DNA of 64,000 nt from an uncultured Saprospiraceae bacterium (lineage in GTDB: Bacteria; Bacteroidota; Bacteroidia; Chitinophagales; Saprospiraceae), in NCBI GenBank assembly GCA_937872385.1, contig CALMSO010000026.1:1-64000 (forward strand), given 5' to 3'. Positions 43,872-53,437 of this stretch are shown here, in pieces. A program made the translations under genes and the position numbers. Position 1 is the first letter of the stretch. Every line of letters starts with the position of its first letter. Below the pieces are notes generated by a model. That model was not told the DNA's origin, searched no databases, and saw only the letters and a program-made list of their open reading frames with translations.

Positions 43872-44534
43872 TCAATACACTGCGCGGCGACTGAAAACCA
43901 GCCGATAATAAATGCCCGCTATGAGGCCAAAGGCAAAGCCGCCAATGTGCGCCCACCAGGCCACGCCAGCGCTTTGTGCGGTTTCTACTTGCAAAGCCGC
44001 CGTACCACTCACCCATTGCTGCCAAATCCAGAAGCCTAAGAACAGAAAGGCCGGTACTCGAAAGGTGAATATAAAAAATAACATTCGTACCCTCGAAGCC
44101 GGAAACATGACCAAATAAGCCCCCATCACCGCCGAAATAGCCCCACTGGCCCCGATGGTAGGAATGGTGCTATCCGCATAAAAATAAATGTGGGCAGCAT
44201 GGGCCGCCAGCCCGCCGAGGAGGTAAAAAATCAAAAAGCGAAAATTGCCGATGGTCGCTTCTATATTGTCGGCGAATACCCAAAGAAAAAGCATATTGCC
44301 AATCAGGTGCATCCAGCCGCCATGCAAAAACATGCTGGTGAGCAGCGAGCGTAGATTTTCGCCGCGCAAAGTATCCACCGGCACATTGCCATAGTCTTCT
44401 ACAAAAGCGTTGAGTTGCCCTTGAGGCATATTGACCTGCATGAGAAAAATGGCCACATTGAGCGCAATGAAACCGTAGCTAAAGATAGGAAAGGCACCAC
44501 CGCGTACCTGATCATCGCCGATTGGAAAAAGCAT
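43872..44534 (-). CDS. Rhomboid-family intramembrane serine protease
   Basis: 220-residue inner-membrane protease with six predicted membrane helices. The catalytic dyad is S130 in GASGAISAVMG and H196 in WWAHIGGFAFG; the supporting H76 and N80 (HLIGNMLFLWVFADNIE) are also present, so the protein should be active. The start region MLFPIGDDQV is typical of Bacteroidota and actinobacterial rhomboids. It runs convergently with the GH3 gene (35-bp gap) and divergently from porU. Substrates cannot be named. Confidence 0.95.
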   Translation of the reverse strand: MLFPIGDDQVRGGAFPIFSYGFIALNVAIFLMQVNMPQGQLNAFVEDYGNVPVDTLRGENLRSLLTSMFLHGGWMHLIGNMLFLWVFADNIEATIGNFRFLIFYLLGGLAAHAAHIYFYADSTIPTIGASGAISAVMGAYLVMFPASRVRMLFFIFTFRVPAFLFLGFWIWQQWVSGTAALQVETAQSAGVAWWAHIGGFAFGLIAGIYYRLVFSRRAVY

Positions 44535-44853
44535 GGACGTTTGTTTTTTTGGATTATAACACCAAAATAAACAGAATTTGTCTATTGCTGGCTGAAAGTT
44601 TCGATGAAATAGTATTTGTCAACGGCCAACGCTTTGTAAAACAGCCGACATGGGTTTGCAATTCTTTGTTCAAAAAATGTATTTTTGCTCCATTCGATGG
44701 AATAAACTACGCGAATTCCGATATTTACATCTGCAAATCAACACAAGCTACCGCAGGCCCTTTGCATCCAACCTGGCAAATAATGAGCGAACCCTTCCGC
44801 CCCGGCGAAAGCAGATTTTGTCATTGTATCGAAAAGAATAAATTTGTTGTTAC
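44535..44853. promoter_or_regulatory. Divergent region between the rhomboid gene and porU
   Basis: 319 bp. A forward frame of 111 residues (44522-44857) spans it but has no family features and overlaps the porU start, so it is not called. The porU promoter is listed separately; I see no clear minus-strand promoter. Confidence 0.5.
44655..44687 (+). promoter_or_regulatory. Promoter of porU
   Basis: TTTG (44655-44658), 21-bp spacer, then TATTTTTG (44680-44687), matching both halves of the Bacteroidota promoter, 167 bp before the porU ATG. The long leader leaves room for post-transcriptional control. Confidence 0.6.
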
Positions 44854-47800
44854 ATGAAAAAATGGACCCTGGTTAGTTGTTTGTGCATGGTACTATGCTC
44901 GTCGGCATTGGCTCAGATGGATAATGGCCAATTCGGGCACGAATGGATTCGCTACGACCAGCGCTACCTAAAAATTCTGGTTGCCCAGGATGGGATGTAC
45001 CGCATTCCGTTGGCTACTCTAAGTGAGCAAGGCATTGACGTGAGCGCCCCGGAACGCCTACAACTTTTCTGCATGGGCGAAGAAGCCCCGCTGTATGTGG
45101 GGAATGATTACATCGAGTTTTTTGGTCGCCGCCTGCGCAACGAACTCGACCAATACCTGTACCGAAATGGTCTGCCGGATATGCTCAATCCCGCTTACAG
45201 CCTCATCACCGATACGCTGGCGTATTTCCTAACGGTCGGCGAAACCCTCGGAAAGCGTTTTCAAACCCTTGAAAATGAGTTAAATAACCTGCCGCCCCGC
45301 GACGAGTGGTTTTGGGGAGAAGACCTGCGGGTGTATAGCAATGCGTTTGTGCAGCCAGCATCTGGTGATCTGAGCGAATCGGCATTTCTGCACGGTTCTG
45401 GCTATGCACAAACGCGGAATATCAACCAGCCATTTCAACTGAATTTTACAACGCCGCAGCGTTTTAGTGGTAGTAGCGAGCGCGACCAGCTTGACATTCG
45501 GCTGGCAGGTATAAGGGCTAATCCGCACCAAATCAGCATTTTAATTAATGGCAGTATCATTCAGCAAGACAATTTTGGTAGCGCACATCTGATACGCAAT
45601 TATAATGTAACGCTCCCTACGGCTGCCGATAGCCTGCGCATCCAAGACGCGACGGGCCGCATAGCTGTGGCTACTGTGCGCCTGCGCTACCCGCGTCGGT
45701 TCCATTTTGAGGATCGTAACAATTTTCTCTTTACCATTACTGCTTCGTCCACTGAGCGCTATATCGAAGTTGAAAATTTCAATCGCGGCAACGTACCGCC
45801 AATATTGTATGACCTGACCAATGGGCTGCGCCTCGTGACTACCGTGACCGACGGACGCATCCGCTTCAAACTGCCGCCCGCTGCGCAAGAGCGCGAACTC
45901 ATACTGATTAACGATCGAAACGGCGCACGCACTCTCTCTACCAATGTACTTACACCGGTCACGTTTAGAAATTTGCAAAGCACCAACGCCGAATATATCA
46001 TATTGAGCAGCAAGCGCTTGCGCGCGGGCGAGGAAGATTATGTACAGGCTTACGCCGAATATCGGGCCTCGGCGGCAGGCGGCGGCTACCGCACCGAAGT
46101 GATTGAAGTAGATGAATTGTACGACCAGTTTGCCTACGGTACGCATCGGCATCCGCTGGCTATTCGCAATTTTGGGCATTACATCGCGCAGACGTGGGAC
46201 AATCCACGCTACGTTTTTATCATTGGCAAAGGGCAGCCTTTTACGAGTTTGAGAGAGAGAAATGCGCTACTAGCGCGCGATGCCAATGGCGTAGCGCACG
46301 TACCTACCTTCGGCGCGCCGGGTTCGGACCATCTGCTGCTGGCAGACAACCATTCGCAGGTGCCTCGTATTCCTATTGGTCGCCTTGCCGCTACTAACTC
46401 TGACGAAGTGCGCATGTACCTGCAAAAGGTGCGCGACTACGAAAATCCGCCTTCCAATGATGCCGAATGGCGCGCCTGGCGCAAAGAAGTGCTGCACCTC
46501 GGTGGGGGCGGCTCAGGCAGCGAGCAAAACCTCATCCGCGGGCACCTGAACCAAATGAAATCCATGCTGGAAAACAGCGATTTTGGGGCTTCTGTAAGCT
46601 CATTTTTTAAAACCAGTACCGACCCAATCCAACAGTCACAAACCGATTTGCTCTTGGCGCGCATCAACGCTGGAGTGTCTGTTATGACGTTTTTTGGGCA
46701 TTCCAGTCCTGACGGCTTCGATTTTTCATTGGACAATCCTGCCAATTATCAAAACACCGGGCGCTACATGTCCATTTTCTCATTGGGCTGCCAAACTGGT
46801 GACTATTTTCGGTTCATCTCGAACAATCCGACGAGCAAAAGCATCGGCGAGCAATTTATTTTCCAAGAAAACCGAGGGGCTATTGCCTTTATCGCTTCTG
46901 CCGACCGGGCGAACTTGGTGCCGCTGAATAATTTTCAAAGAACGTACTACCAGCTATTAGGCGGCAGTCTGTACGGTCAAGGCATCGGCGACATCATGGC
47001 GGCCGTGATTCGACAGTTGGATAATTTCAACAGCCTGTCGTACCGTTCGATGTTGCAACAGTTTGCCTTGCACGCCGACCCGGCCATAGTCATTATGCCT
47101 TATGGGCAACCCGATTACCTCATCGAGTCCGGCAGTTTACAATTTGAACCCTCGGTAGTCAATGCACAGCAGGACAGCTTCACGCTACAATTCAATGTGC
47201 TCAACATCGGGCGGGCCGTGCAGGACAGTCTGAGCATTGAAATTTCAAGGGCTTTCCCCGATGGCAATGTTTTCGTCGCCGCTGATATTCGCATACCCGC
47301 GCCGCGCTACCGCGAGCAGGTGACGCTCAAACTGCCCGTGTTTGGCAGCCGAGCAATTGGTTTCAACAAAATTTTCATTCAACTCAACAGCGACGGGCGT
47401 ATTGAAGAATTACCTATTCCGGAAGCACGCGACAACAATGAATTCCGCGATGCGCTCGGCAATCGGGGCGCTGATTTTTTTGTGTTTTCCAATACGATAG
47501 AACCCTTGTATCCATTAGATTTTGGCATCATTGGCAATGCGAATGACCTGCAACTACTGGCCTCGACGACCAACAGCACCGCACCGCTGCAAGGCTACGT
47601 AATGGAAATAGACACCAGCGCCACGTTTAGTAGCCCGTTCAAACAACGCCAAAGATTAGAGCAAAGCGGCGGCTTTTTGCAATGGCGACCCAATATACTA
47701 TTGCAGGATAGCACCGTATATTACTGGCGCGTCAGCCCCGATAGCACAGCAGCATTTGGTTATTTATGGCGCAACCGCTCGTTTGTTTACATTCCCAATA

Positions 47801-49839
47801 TACCTGCCGGCTGGCACCAGTCGCATTTTTATCAATTCAATCAGAATCGCCTGTCCAATCTACGATTGCCCGCCACGCGCCGCTGGAATTTTATTGAAAA
47901 TGTAAAAACCATTAAAGTTGGTAATGCCAGATTTGATAGTCGCGGCTACGTACCTTTCGCAGAAATTGATGGCGCACCTTACATTTATCAAGGATTCAGC
48001 AATCGTATTACCGGCGGTTTGTACTTTTTTGTCCTAAATGGCACTACTGGCGAACCTTGGAACAACGCCCCGCCGGGCCGATACGGCAGCCAGATTGAAT
48101 GGGGCACTACGGCCTTTCCGTTCAATACCCGCAACCCCGAAAAACGGGCCGCAGCCATTGAATTTTTACAAAATATAGTACCTGCTGGGCATTATGTGGT
48201 GTTATTCACCTTGCAACGCAACAATGACACCTACCTGCCGGAAGACTGGGAAGCCGACACCGAAGCATTGGGCACCAATCTTTTCGAGGTGCTGGAGGCT
48301 CAGGGCGCACGCCTGCTGCGCAGCACCGCTACGGAAGGCGCCCGACCGTATATTTTTGCCTACCGAAAAGATGATCCAAGCTTTGAGCCATTTGAAATGC
48401 TGGCCGACAGCGTGGAGCAGATATTGGAGCCGGAGATTTCGATTATCGGTAATTGGTTTAGCGGCTCGGCTACCACCAATGTAATCGGCAGGGTGCGCAA
48501 CTGGTCGCGCCTGCAATGGCAGGTAACCCCCTCTGATGAGCACGATCGCTACCACGTAGATGTGTATGGCTTGCGCGCCGACTCGTCGAGTGTGCTGCTG
48601 CTGCCCAACGTGACGGCTGCTGATACTGCACTGACCAGCATCAATGCACAGGAATTTCCGATGCTGCGGTTGCGCTTTGAGGCAACAGACGAAACCCTGC
48701 GCACCGCACCACAACTCGACTACTGGCGCGTGCTTTACGAAGCGCTACCCGATGCCGCCATCGCCCCCAATTTGCACCTGCGCTTGCCCAAAGATACCCT
48801 GGAACAAGGCGAAACCGCCCAAATAGAAATAGCCATTGCCAATGCCAGCAATGTGGACATGGACAGTCTCTTGGTACGCTTTCGCATCAGTGATGAGCGC
48901 AACAATGTGCAACAGCAAGTGCTGCGTTTTCGGCCGCTCTTGCGGAATGATACCCTCATCGCCCGGCTGTCCATAGACACGCGCCTGATGCAAGGTCCCC
49001 AGACGATTTTGATAGAAGTGAACCCCGATAATGACCAGCCAGAGCTGCATCGCTTCAACAACGTGGCGTTTTTCAACTTTTTTGTCGAAAAAGACCGCCG
49101 CAATCCGCTACTTGAAGTCACTTTTGATGGGCTGCGCATCATGGACGGCGACTTGGTGTCTGCCAGACCGCAAATTGTAATTGCCCTCGAAGACGAAAAC
49201 CGCTATCTGCCTTTGGATAATGCCGAATTGTTTAACTTGTTTTTAGAAAGCCCTAATCCTGATAATCCCTTCGTGCCGGTGACCACGCCCATCAGCCTTG
49301 AATCGCCACAATTGCAATTCTACCCAGCACGACCCGGCGAAAAACGCAACAAAGCTACCATCGAATGGACGCCAGAATTCACGGAATCGGGCACTTACGC
49401 CCTCTTGGTGCAGGCCCGCGACGCCACGGGCAATGCCGCTGGCACTTACGACTTGCGCATCCGCTTTGAGGTCATCACCGAATCGCAAATTTCTAACGTA
49501 CTGAATTATCCGAATCCTTTTTCTACGTCCACGCGCTTTGTTTATACCCTCACGGGTGCCGAGCCGCCGGCTTTTTTCAAATTGCAAATTATGACCGTGT
49601 CGGGTAGAATTGTACGCGAACTGACCGAGCAAGACCTTGGGCCGCTGCGCATTGGCACGCACCAGACGGATTTCGCTTGGGACGGCACCGACCAGTTTGG
49701 CGACCGCTTGGCCAACGGCGTGTACCTGTATCGGCTGATTGCTAAAGACCGCGACGGCCAAAGCCTCAACCGCTATGGTCGCAATAGCACCGATCGTTTT
49801 TTCAAAAACGACATTGGCAAATTGGTTATTCTACGATAA
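44854..49839 (+). CDS. porU: Type IX secretion system sortase PorU (C25 gingipain-type)
   Basis: Cell-surface sortase that removes the C-terminal sorting domain of type IX cargo and attaches cargo to the surface glycolipid. The 1661-residue protein has a signal peptide (MKKWTLVSCLCMVLCSSALAQ), an N-terminal beta region, and a caspase-like C25 domain (about 370-760) with the dyad H616 (FFGHSSPDGF) and C646 (FSLGCQTGDYF). Then follow CARDB/Ig-like domains (about 1305-1420 contains LEQGETAQIEIAIAN), and a FlgD-like C-terminal domain with VLNYPNPFSTSTRF near residue 1548. It is several hundred residues longer than the Porphyromonas protein, with the extra part between the protease and the tail. 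porV, its usual neighbour, is not next to it. Confidence 0.95.
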   Translation: MKKWTLVSCLCMVLCSSALAQMDNGQFGHEWIRYDQRYLKILVAQDGMYRIPLATLSEQGIDVSAPERLQLFCMGEEAPLYVGNDYIEFFGRRLRNELDQYLYRNGLPDMLNPAYSLITDTLAYFLTVGETLGKRFQTLENELNNLPPRDEWFWGEDLRVYSNAFVQPASGDLSESAFLHGSGYAQTRNINQPFQLNFTTPQRFSGSSERDQLDIRLAGIRANPHQISILINGSIIQQDNFGSAHLIRNYNVTLPTAADSLRIQDATGRIAVATVRLRYPRRFHFEDRNNFLFTITASSTERYIEVENFNRGNVPPILYDLTNGLRLVTTVTDGRIRFKLPPAAQERELILINDRNGARTLSTNVLTPVTFRNLQSTNAEYIILSSKRLRAGEEDYVQAYAEYRASAAGGGYRTEVIEVDELYDQFAYGTHRHPLAIRNFGHYIAQTWDNPRYVFIIGKGQPFTSLRERNALLARDANGVAHVPTFGAPGSDHLLLADNHSQVPRIPIGRLAATNSDEVRMYLQKVRDYENPPSNDAEWRAWRKEVLHLGGGGSGSEQNLIRGHLNQMKSMLENSDFGASVSSFFKTSTDPIQQSQTDLLLARINAGVSVMTFFGHSSPDGFDFSLDNPANYQNTGRYMSIFSLGCQTGDYFRFISNNPTSKSIGEQFIFQENRGAIAFIASADRANLVPLNNFQRTYYQLLGGSLYGQGIGDIMAAVIRQLDNFNSLSYRSMLQQFALHADPAIVIMPYGQPDYLIESGSLQFEPSVVNAQQDSFTLQFNVLNIGRAVQDSLSIEISRAFPDGNVFVAADIRIPAPRYREQVTLKLPVFGSRAIGFNKIFIQLNSDGRIEELPIPEARDNNEFRDALGNRGADFFVFSNTIEPLYPLDFGIIGNANDLQLLASTTNSTAPLQGYVMEIDTSATFSSPFKQRQRLEQSGGFLQWRPNILLQDSTVYYWRVSPDSTAAFGYLWRNRSFVYIPNIPAGWHQSHFYQFNQNRLSNLRLPATRRWNFIENVKTIKVGNARFDSRGYVPFAEIDGAPYIYQGFSNRITGGLYFFVLNGTTGEPWNNAPPGRYGSQIEWGTTAFPFNTRNPEKRAAAIEFLQNIVPAGHYVVLFTLQRNNDTYLPEDWEADTEALGTNLFEVLEAQGARLLRSTATEGARPYIFAYRKDDPSFEPFEMLADSVEQILEPEISIIGNWFSGSATTNVIGRVRNWSRLQWQVTPSDEHDRYHVDVYGLRADSSSVLLLPNVTAADTALTSINAQEFPMLRLRFEATDETLRTAPQLDYWRVLYEALPDAAIAPNLHLRLPKDTLEQGETAQIEIAIANASNVDMDSLLVRFRISDERNNVQQQVLRFRPLLRNDTLIARLSIDTRLMQGPQTILIEVNPDNDQPELHRFNNVAFFNFFVEKDRRNPLLEVTFDGLRIMDGDLVSARPQIVIALEDENRYLPLDNAELFNLFLESPNPDNPFVPVTTPISLESPQLQFYPARPGEKRNKATIEWTPEFTESGTYALLVQARDATGNAAGTYDLRIRFEVITESQISNVLNYPNPFSTSTRFVYTLTGAEPPAFFKLQIMTVSGRIVRELTEQDLGPLRIGTHQTDFAWDGTDQFGDRLANGVYLYRLIAKDRDGQSLNRYGRNSTDRFFKNDIGKLVILR

Positions 49840-49854
49840 AAAACTGCCCCGAAC

Positions 49855-51381
49855 ATGACGATTACACGCCTTGAGCAATACCTGCAAGACCCCACCTGGC
49901 TGCGCAATGGCGCTCTGGCCTTAGCGTTGATCACTTTTCTGGGCGTTTTTTACATCCGCGTGCAATTGGTGTACGCTTGGACGCTCGATTTGGAAGGCGT
50001 TGAGCAGGATGAAATTTACACCCTGCAGCGTGTACTCGCCGGTTATCCGGTATATGAAGACCCCGAACAGCCGCCCTTTAGCATTACGCAGAAAACGCCA
50101 TTATATCATTATCTGTGCCTTGCCGTTGGCAAACTGACGCAGGTCTCGCCCGATGCGCCGCGCGCCGTCTATTTACTCAATCGCTGGACATCATTACTGC
50201 TGAGCCTTTGTACCTTGTTAATCGCTTTTATTATACAACACCGGCTATTGAACACCAGCCTGAAAACGGCACTGACGGTTTGTGCTCTGGTGTTTGTATG
50301 TTACGAGCCGCATATGTTCGCCCGCCCTGACAGCCTGTATAGCTTGCTGTTTATCATCGGAATAGCGCTGATGTGCCGCTACACGCAAGTGCCGCCGTCT
50401 ATGCAAAACCGCCTTGTGCCGATCATTGCTTTGGTGTGCGCAGCCACTATTTTTGCTAAGCAAAGCGGCATTCTGCTACCGGCTATATTCGGCGGATTTA
50501 TCCTGTTATTAGAGCGAAATATTATTCGGACTTTATGGTTTGGCGCGTATTTAACCTTGATTATCAGCATATTATTATGGCTCACTATCCTATTACCGGG
50601 CATCAGTGTGCCGGTTTTTATTGCCAATATTTACAAGGGCGTACAAAATGGCGTGGACTTGATTTGGTTTTGGGAATTTATTTACAACCGAAGTTATAAA
50701 AAATTTTTTCCGCTGTTTGTCATTGGATTTGTAATCATAAGCGACTGGTTGTTGTTACAAAAAAACAGCACTCCACTGCATAAAATGCTGGGATTCTCTA
50801 TGTTGCTAAGCTTTATATTTGCTAACTTAACTGGATTAAAGGCTGGCTCTACACCAAGTTATTTTACCGAGTTTGTAAATATTACACTCATGGCGTTGCC
50901 GGTTTATTATCGGCAACTAAATGATTTGCCTCAGAAATTACGCGCCCGATTGCATATTATAATGTTCTTAGGGCTTTTGTTTTTTATTCCGGTACAGACT
51001 TCCGCCAAAAACTTGATTGCGCCATTTAATTTAGCAGACAAAAGCTGGTTTGAAAAGTGCGCCGCAGCTGCATATTACATGCAACAGCATTTACCCTTGC
51101 AAGAAGGTGAATGGATTTACACCGATGATGAATTGCTCAAATTATATTTATTCAGACATATTTTATTGCCACAGGATGATATTTACATGACTTCGCCTTT
51201 TCGGTATAAATATTTTTGGGATACTTTCCAAGATGGAACAGTACGCTATATAATTTCAGCCAATGCACGCGCGGATATTTTTACATTAGATGCAGATTTT
51301 GCTGATTATCAGCCAATTGACTCGGTTTCTGTTTATACCATTTATGCCCGTTCTTCAGCACATTTTTTGAACAGCAAATAG
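49855..51381 (+). CDS. GT-C-type integral membrane glycosyltransferase (PMT/ArnT-like)
   Basis: 508-residue protein with about ten to twelve hydrophobic helices. The first extracytoplasmic loop carries acidic residues after helix 1 (LEGVEQDEIYTLQ, with E/D as in the catalytic D/E motif of GT-C enzymes), and later loops include CYEPHMFARPDSLY. A C-terminal soluble part (about 410-508) follows. GT-C enzymes transfer sugars from lipid carriers on the outer face of the inner membrane; the acceptor here is unknown. It starts 15 bp after porU, so they may be cotranscribed. Its end overlaps the reverse-strand toroid gene by 40 bp. Confidence 0.75.
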   Translation: MTITRLEQYLQDPTWLRNGALALALITFLGVFYIRVQLVYAWTLDLEGVEQDEIYTLQRVLAGYPVYEDPEQPPFSITQKTPLYHYLCLAVGKLTQVSPDAPRAVYLLNRWTSLLLSLCTLLIAFIIQHRLLNTSLKTALTVCALVFVCYEPHMFARPDSLYSLLFIIGIALMCRYTQVPPSMQNRLVPIIALVCAATIFAKQSGILLPAIFGGFILLLERNIIRTLWFGAYLTLIISILLWLTILLPGISVPVFIANIYKGVQNGVDLIWFWEFIYNRSYKKFFPLFVIGFVIISDWLLLQKNSTPLHKMLGFSMLLSFIFANLTGLKAGSTPSYFTEFVNITLMALPVYYRQLNDLPQKLRARLHIIMFLGLLFFIPVQTSAKNLIAPFNLADKSWFEKCAAAAYYMQQHLPLQEGEWIYTDDELLKLYLFRHILLPQDDIYMTSPFRYKYFWDTFQDGTVRYIISANARADIFTLDADFADYQPIDSVSVYTIYARSSAHFLNSK

Positions 51382-52427
51382 GCATCCAAATAAAATTTTG
51401 CAGCCCAGTTTGGAAAACCTAAGCGCTGATAAGGGCCCCACAGCGGCACAGAGCCAGGAATGGCACCTCGCAACGCAGCTACGGGCAAGACCCATTGACA
51501 AGCCACAACCTGTGTAAAAATCTGTAAACCAATGTTTAAATATGTTTGATTCTTTGTAATATGATAGGCGCGACCCAGCAGCAAACTAATTTGCGCCTCG
51601 CCTGTAGCACAGCGAAAGCTATAATCCCCTACCCAATGTGCATCATAACGGCCAGCGAGGCGTCCGTGCTGCTGCCAAAGCGATACAATCTGATCTATGC
51701 ACGATAATGCTTTTTGTCGAGATGATTCGTCTTGTAATATTTGAGTACTTTCCAATATACCGCGCAGCGTATAGGCTATGGTGTGCGTGTAGGCCATTTT
51801 TTTAGGTTCAAACGACTGGTTTTCAACAAAAAAATTAGACAATATTTTATTGATATGATATAGCAATGCTTGGTGCATTAAATCCGTTACATGCTTATTT
51901 TGTAATATTGTATTTGCATATAAAACCGCCCAAACCACCCGCGCATAATACGCTGGCACATAGCCCGGCACATAGGCGTGGCGCTGCCAACTGCCATCCG
52001 GTTCTATATTCTTTAACAACCATTCTACCGCGCGATAGGCGGCGTTTTGGTATTTAATTTCGCTTGTTGCCAGAAAAGATCGGGTTAAACCAAATAAAAT
52101 TTGACCTGTATCAAAAACCAACGGCGCCCCGCTCAACCCTGGCCCGCCCGGAAAAGCCCCATCCGCCCGCTGGACGTCGCACAGCCAGTTAGCACATTTC
52201 AAAGCTAAGTTTTTCCATTTTATGTCATTATAATAGTCGGCATAATCAAATAATGTTTCTATGATATACCCGGTCGTTTCAGGATAGGGAAACCCCCAGC
52301 CTTTCAGTAGGTGAAAATCTGCCGCTGAACCACCGCCACCCTTTTGAATACTCAATTCCAGCCATTCGAGTGTGCGTTTGGTGTGTAAATCAAAGACCGG
52401 TGTTGTCAAAAAATTGGGATATTGCAT
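51342..52427 (-). CDS. Alpha/alpha-toroid protein in the polysaccharide cluster
   Basis: 361-residue soluble protein made of repeated helical hairpins: TTGYIIETLFDYADYY, LALKCANWLCDVQRADGAF, TGQILFGLTRSFLATSE, AAYRAVEWLLKNIEPDGSW, YYARVVWAVLYANTI, and so on, as in six-hairpin glycosidases, lyases and C5-epimerases. The DGAFPGG and DGSW pieces are typical of this fold. The enzyme class cannot be fixed. An ATG at 52523 would overlap the upstream FemAB-like gene by 73 bp, so the ATG at 52427 was chosen (MQYPNFLTTPVF). No signal peptide. It pairs with the FemAB-like gene on the reverse strand. Confidence 0.75.
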   Translation of the reverse strand: MQYPNFLTTPVFDLHTKRTLEWLELSIQKGGGGSAADFHLLKGWGFPYPETTGYIIETLFDYADYYNDIKWKNLALKCANWLCDVQRADGAFPGGPGLSGAPLVFDTGQILFGLTRSFLATSEIKYQNAAYRAVEWLLKNIEPDGSWQRHAYVPGYVPAYYARVVWAVLYANTILQNKHVTDLMHQALLYHINKILSNFFVENQSFEPKKMAYTHTIAYTLRGILESTQILQDESSRQKALSCIDQIVSLWQQHGRLAGRYDAHWVGDYSFRCATGEAQISLLLGRAYHITKNQTYLNIGLQIFTQVVACQWVLPVAALRGAIPGSVPLWGPYQRLGFPNWAAKFYLDAYLLFKKCAEERA

Positions 52428-52450
52428 AATAAAAAATTGGTGCTTAAATT

Positions 52451-53413
52451 TTAATAATGCCGATTCAAAAGAATGGATAATATATGCAAAAATCGGTTGC
52501 TCGTTCTCGAAATGATCGAGCACGGACGCCGGACGCCCCCAAAGCTGCGAATCATCTTTTCCATGTCTGGAATATCGCTGCCACAGAAGTCAATGTGTTG
52601 TACACGCGGCGCAAGTTGCTGAATAGCAGTCCAAAAGAGTAACTGAATAGCGTGACTCTGCTTGTGTGCAGGCTGTATGCCCCAAAGCAGAAAATAGGCA
52701 GTTTCGGCATCGTGTGCGACGTACAGGGCCGCGTGTAAGACGCCATCGGCTGGATTTCGGGCAAATAAAATTTGGCGTTGCTGCCGCGCAGATAAAACCG
52801 CGTCCACTCGTTGCAGTATTTCCTGTTCAAAGGGCAGCCGGACTCCCCGTCGGGTAAGCGATTGGCTATACAAGTTATAGAACGCATTAATATCATCACC
52901 AAATTCCACCTGCACCAATTGCGCAGCCCGGCGGATATTAGTACGCACCGTCGCTTTAAAATTAGCAAATATATGATCTGTATTTTGCAAACGCTCCAAC
53001 CGATACGTATAAGTAGTCGTCTGGCGCCAGCCCGCCCACATAAAGGGCAACCAATTGTCCATTTCCGGGTAAAACTGCTGGTACCAAAAAGCCGTTTTCG
53101 GCAACTGACTTATCAAGTCTGCAAGCACTTTCTGCCGGAAGGATTCTTGTGCATAATTTTTTGTAATTTCTTGATTTTCAACACATAAGACCGCCCCTAC
53201 ATAATCCGTCAGCGGCGGCATTTTTACCATACGCAGTCCCCATTTCCGAACGATGAAATAGGGCAGCGCGCCGATTACACGACCATTGGCATCACAAGTC
53301 AGTGCCACGTCCCAGCGATTGGACCCGCACACCGCATCCAGCCACCAAGGCTGCACATGCAATGGCACCGGCTGCTTTCCGCAAAATTCAATATATTTAC
53401 TTTTCCGATTCAC
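52451..53413 (-). CDS. FemAB/GNAT-like acyltransferase
   Basis: 320-residue protein of the FemAB-related GNAT group found in capsule and exopolysaccharide loci. Visible: WWLDAVCGSNRWDVALTCD near residue 23, the basic segment FANFKATVRTNIRRAAQ (about 149-165), FYNLYSQSLTRRGVRLPF, VAHDAETAYFLLWGIQ, and the final IDFCGSDIPDMEKMIRSFGG, where a GS(D/N) and FGG motif is typical of the family. Transfer of an amino acid or acyl group to a sugar is likely (inference). It is just upstream of the toroid gene (23-bp gap) and divergent from the flippase gene, with only 24 bp between starts. Confidence 0.8.
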   Translation of the reverse strand: MNRKSKYIEFCGKQPVPLHVQPWWLDAVCGSNRWDVALTCDANGRVIGALPYFIVRKWGLRMVKMPPLTDYVGAVLCVENQEITKNYAQESFRQKVLADLISQLPKTAFWYQQFYPEMDNWLPFMWAGWRQTTTYTYRLERLQNTDHIFANFKATVRTNIRRAAQLVQVEFGDDINAFYNLYSQSLTRRGVRLPFEQEILQRVDAVLSARQQRQILFARNPADGVLHAALYVAHDAETAYFLLWGIQPAHKQSHAIQLLFWTAIQQLAPRVQHIDFCGSDIPDMEKMIRSFGGVRRPCSIISRTSNRFLHILSILLNRHY

Positions 53414-53437
53414 AAAGCGTCGGTTTTAAGTAAAACA

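Noticed and set aside
44522..44857. 111-residue frame upstream of porU
   Set aside because: Overlaps both neighbours' starts, contains the porU promoter, and shows no protein-like pattern.
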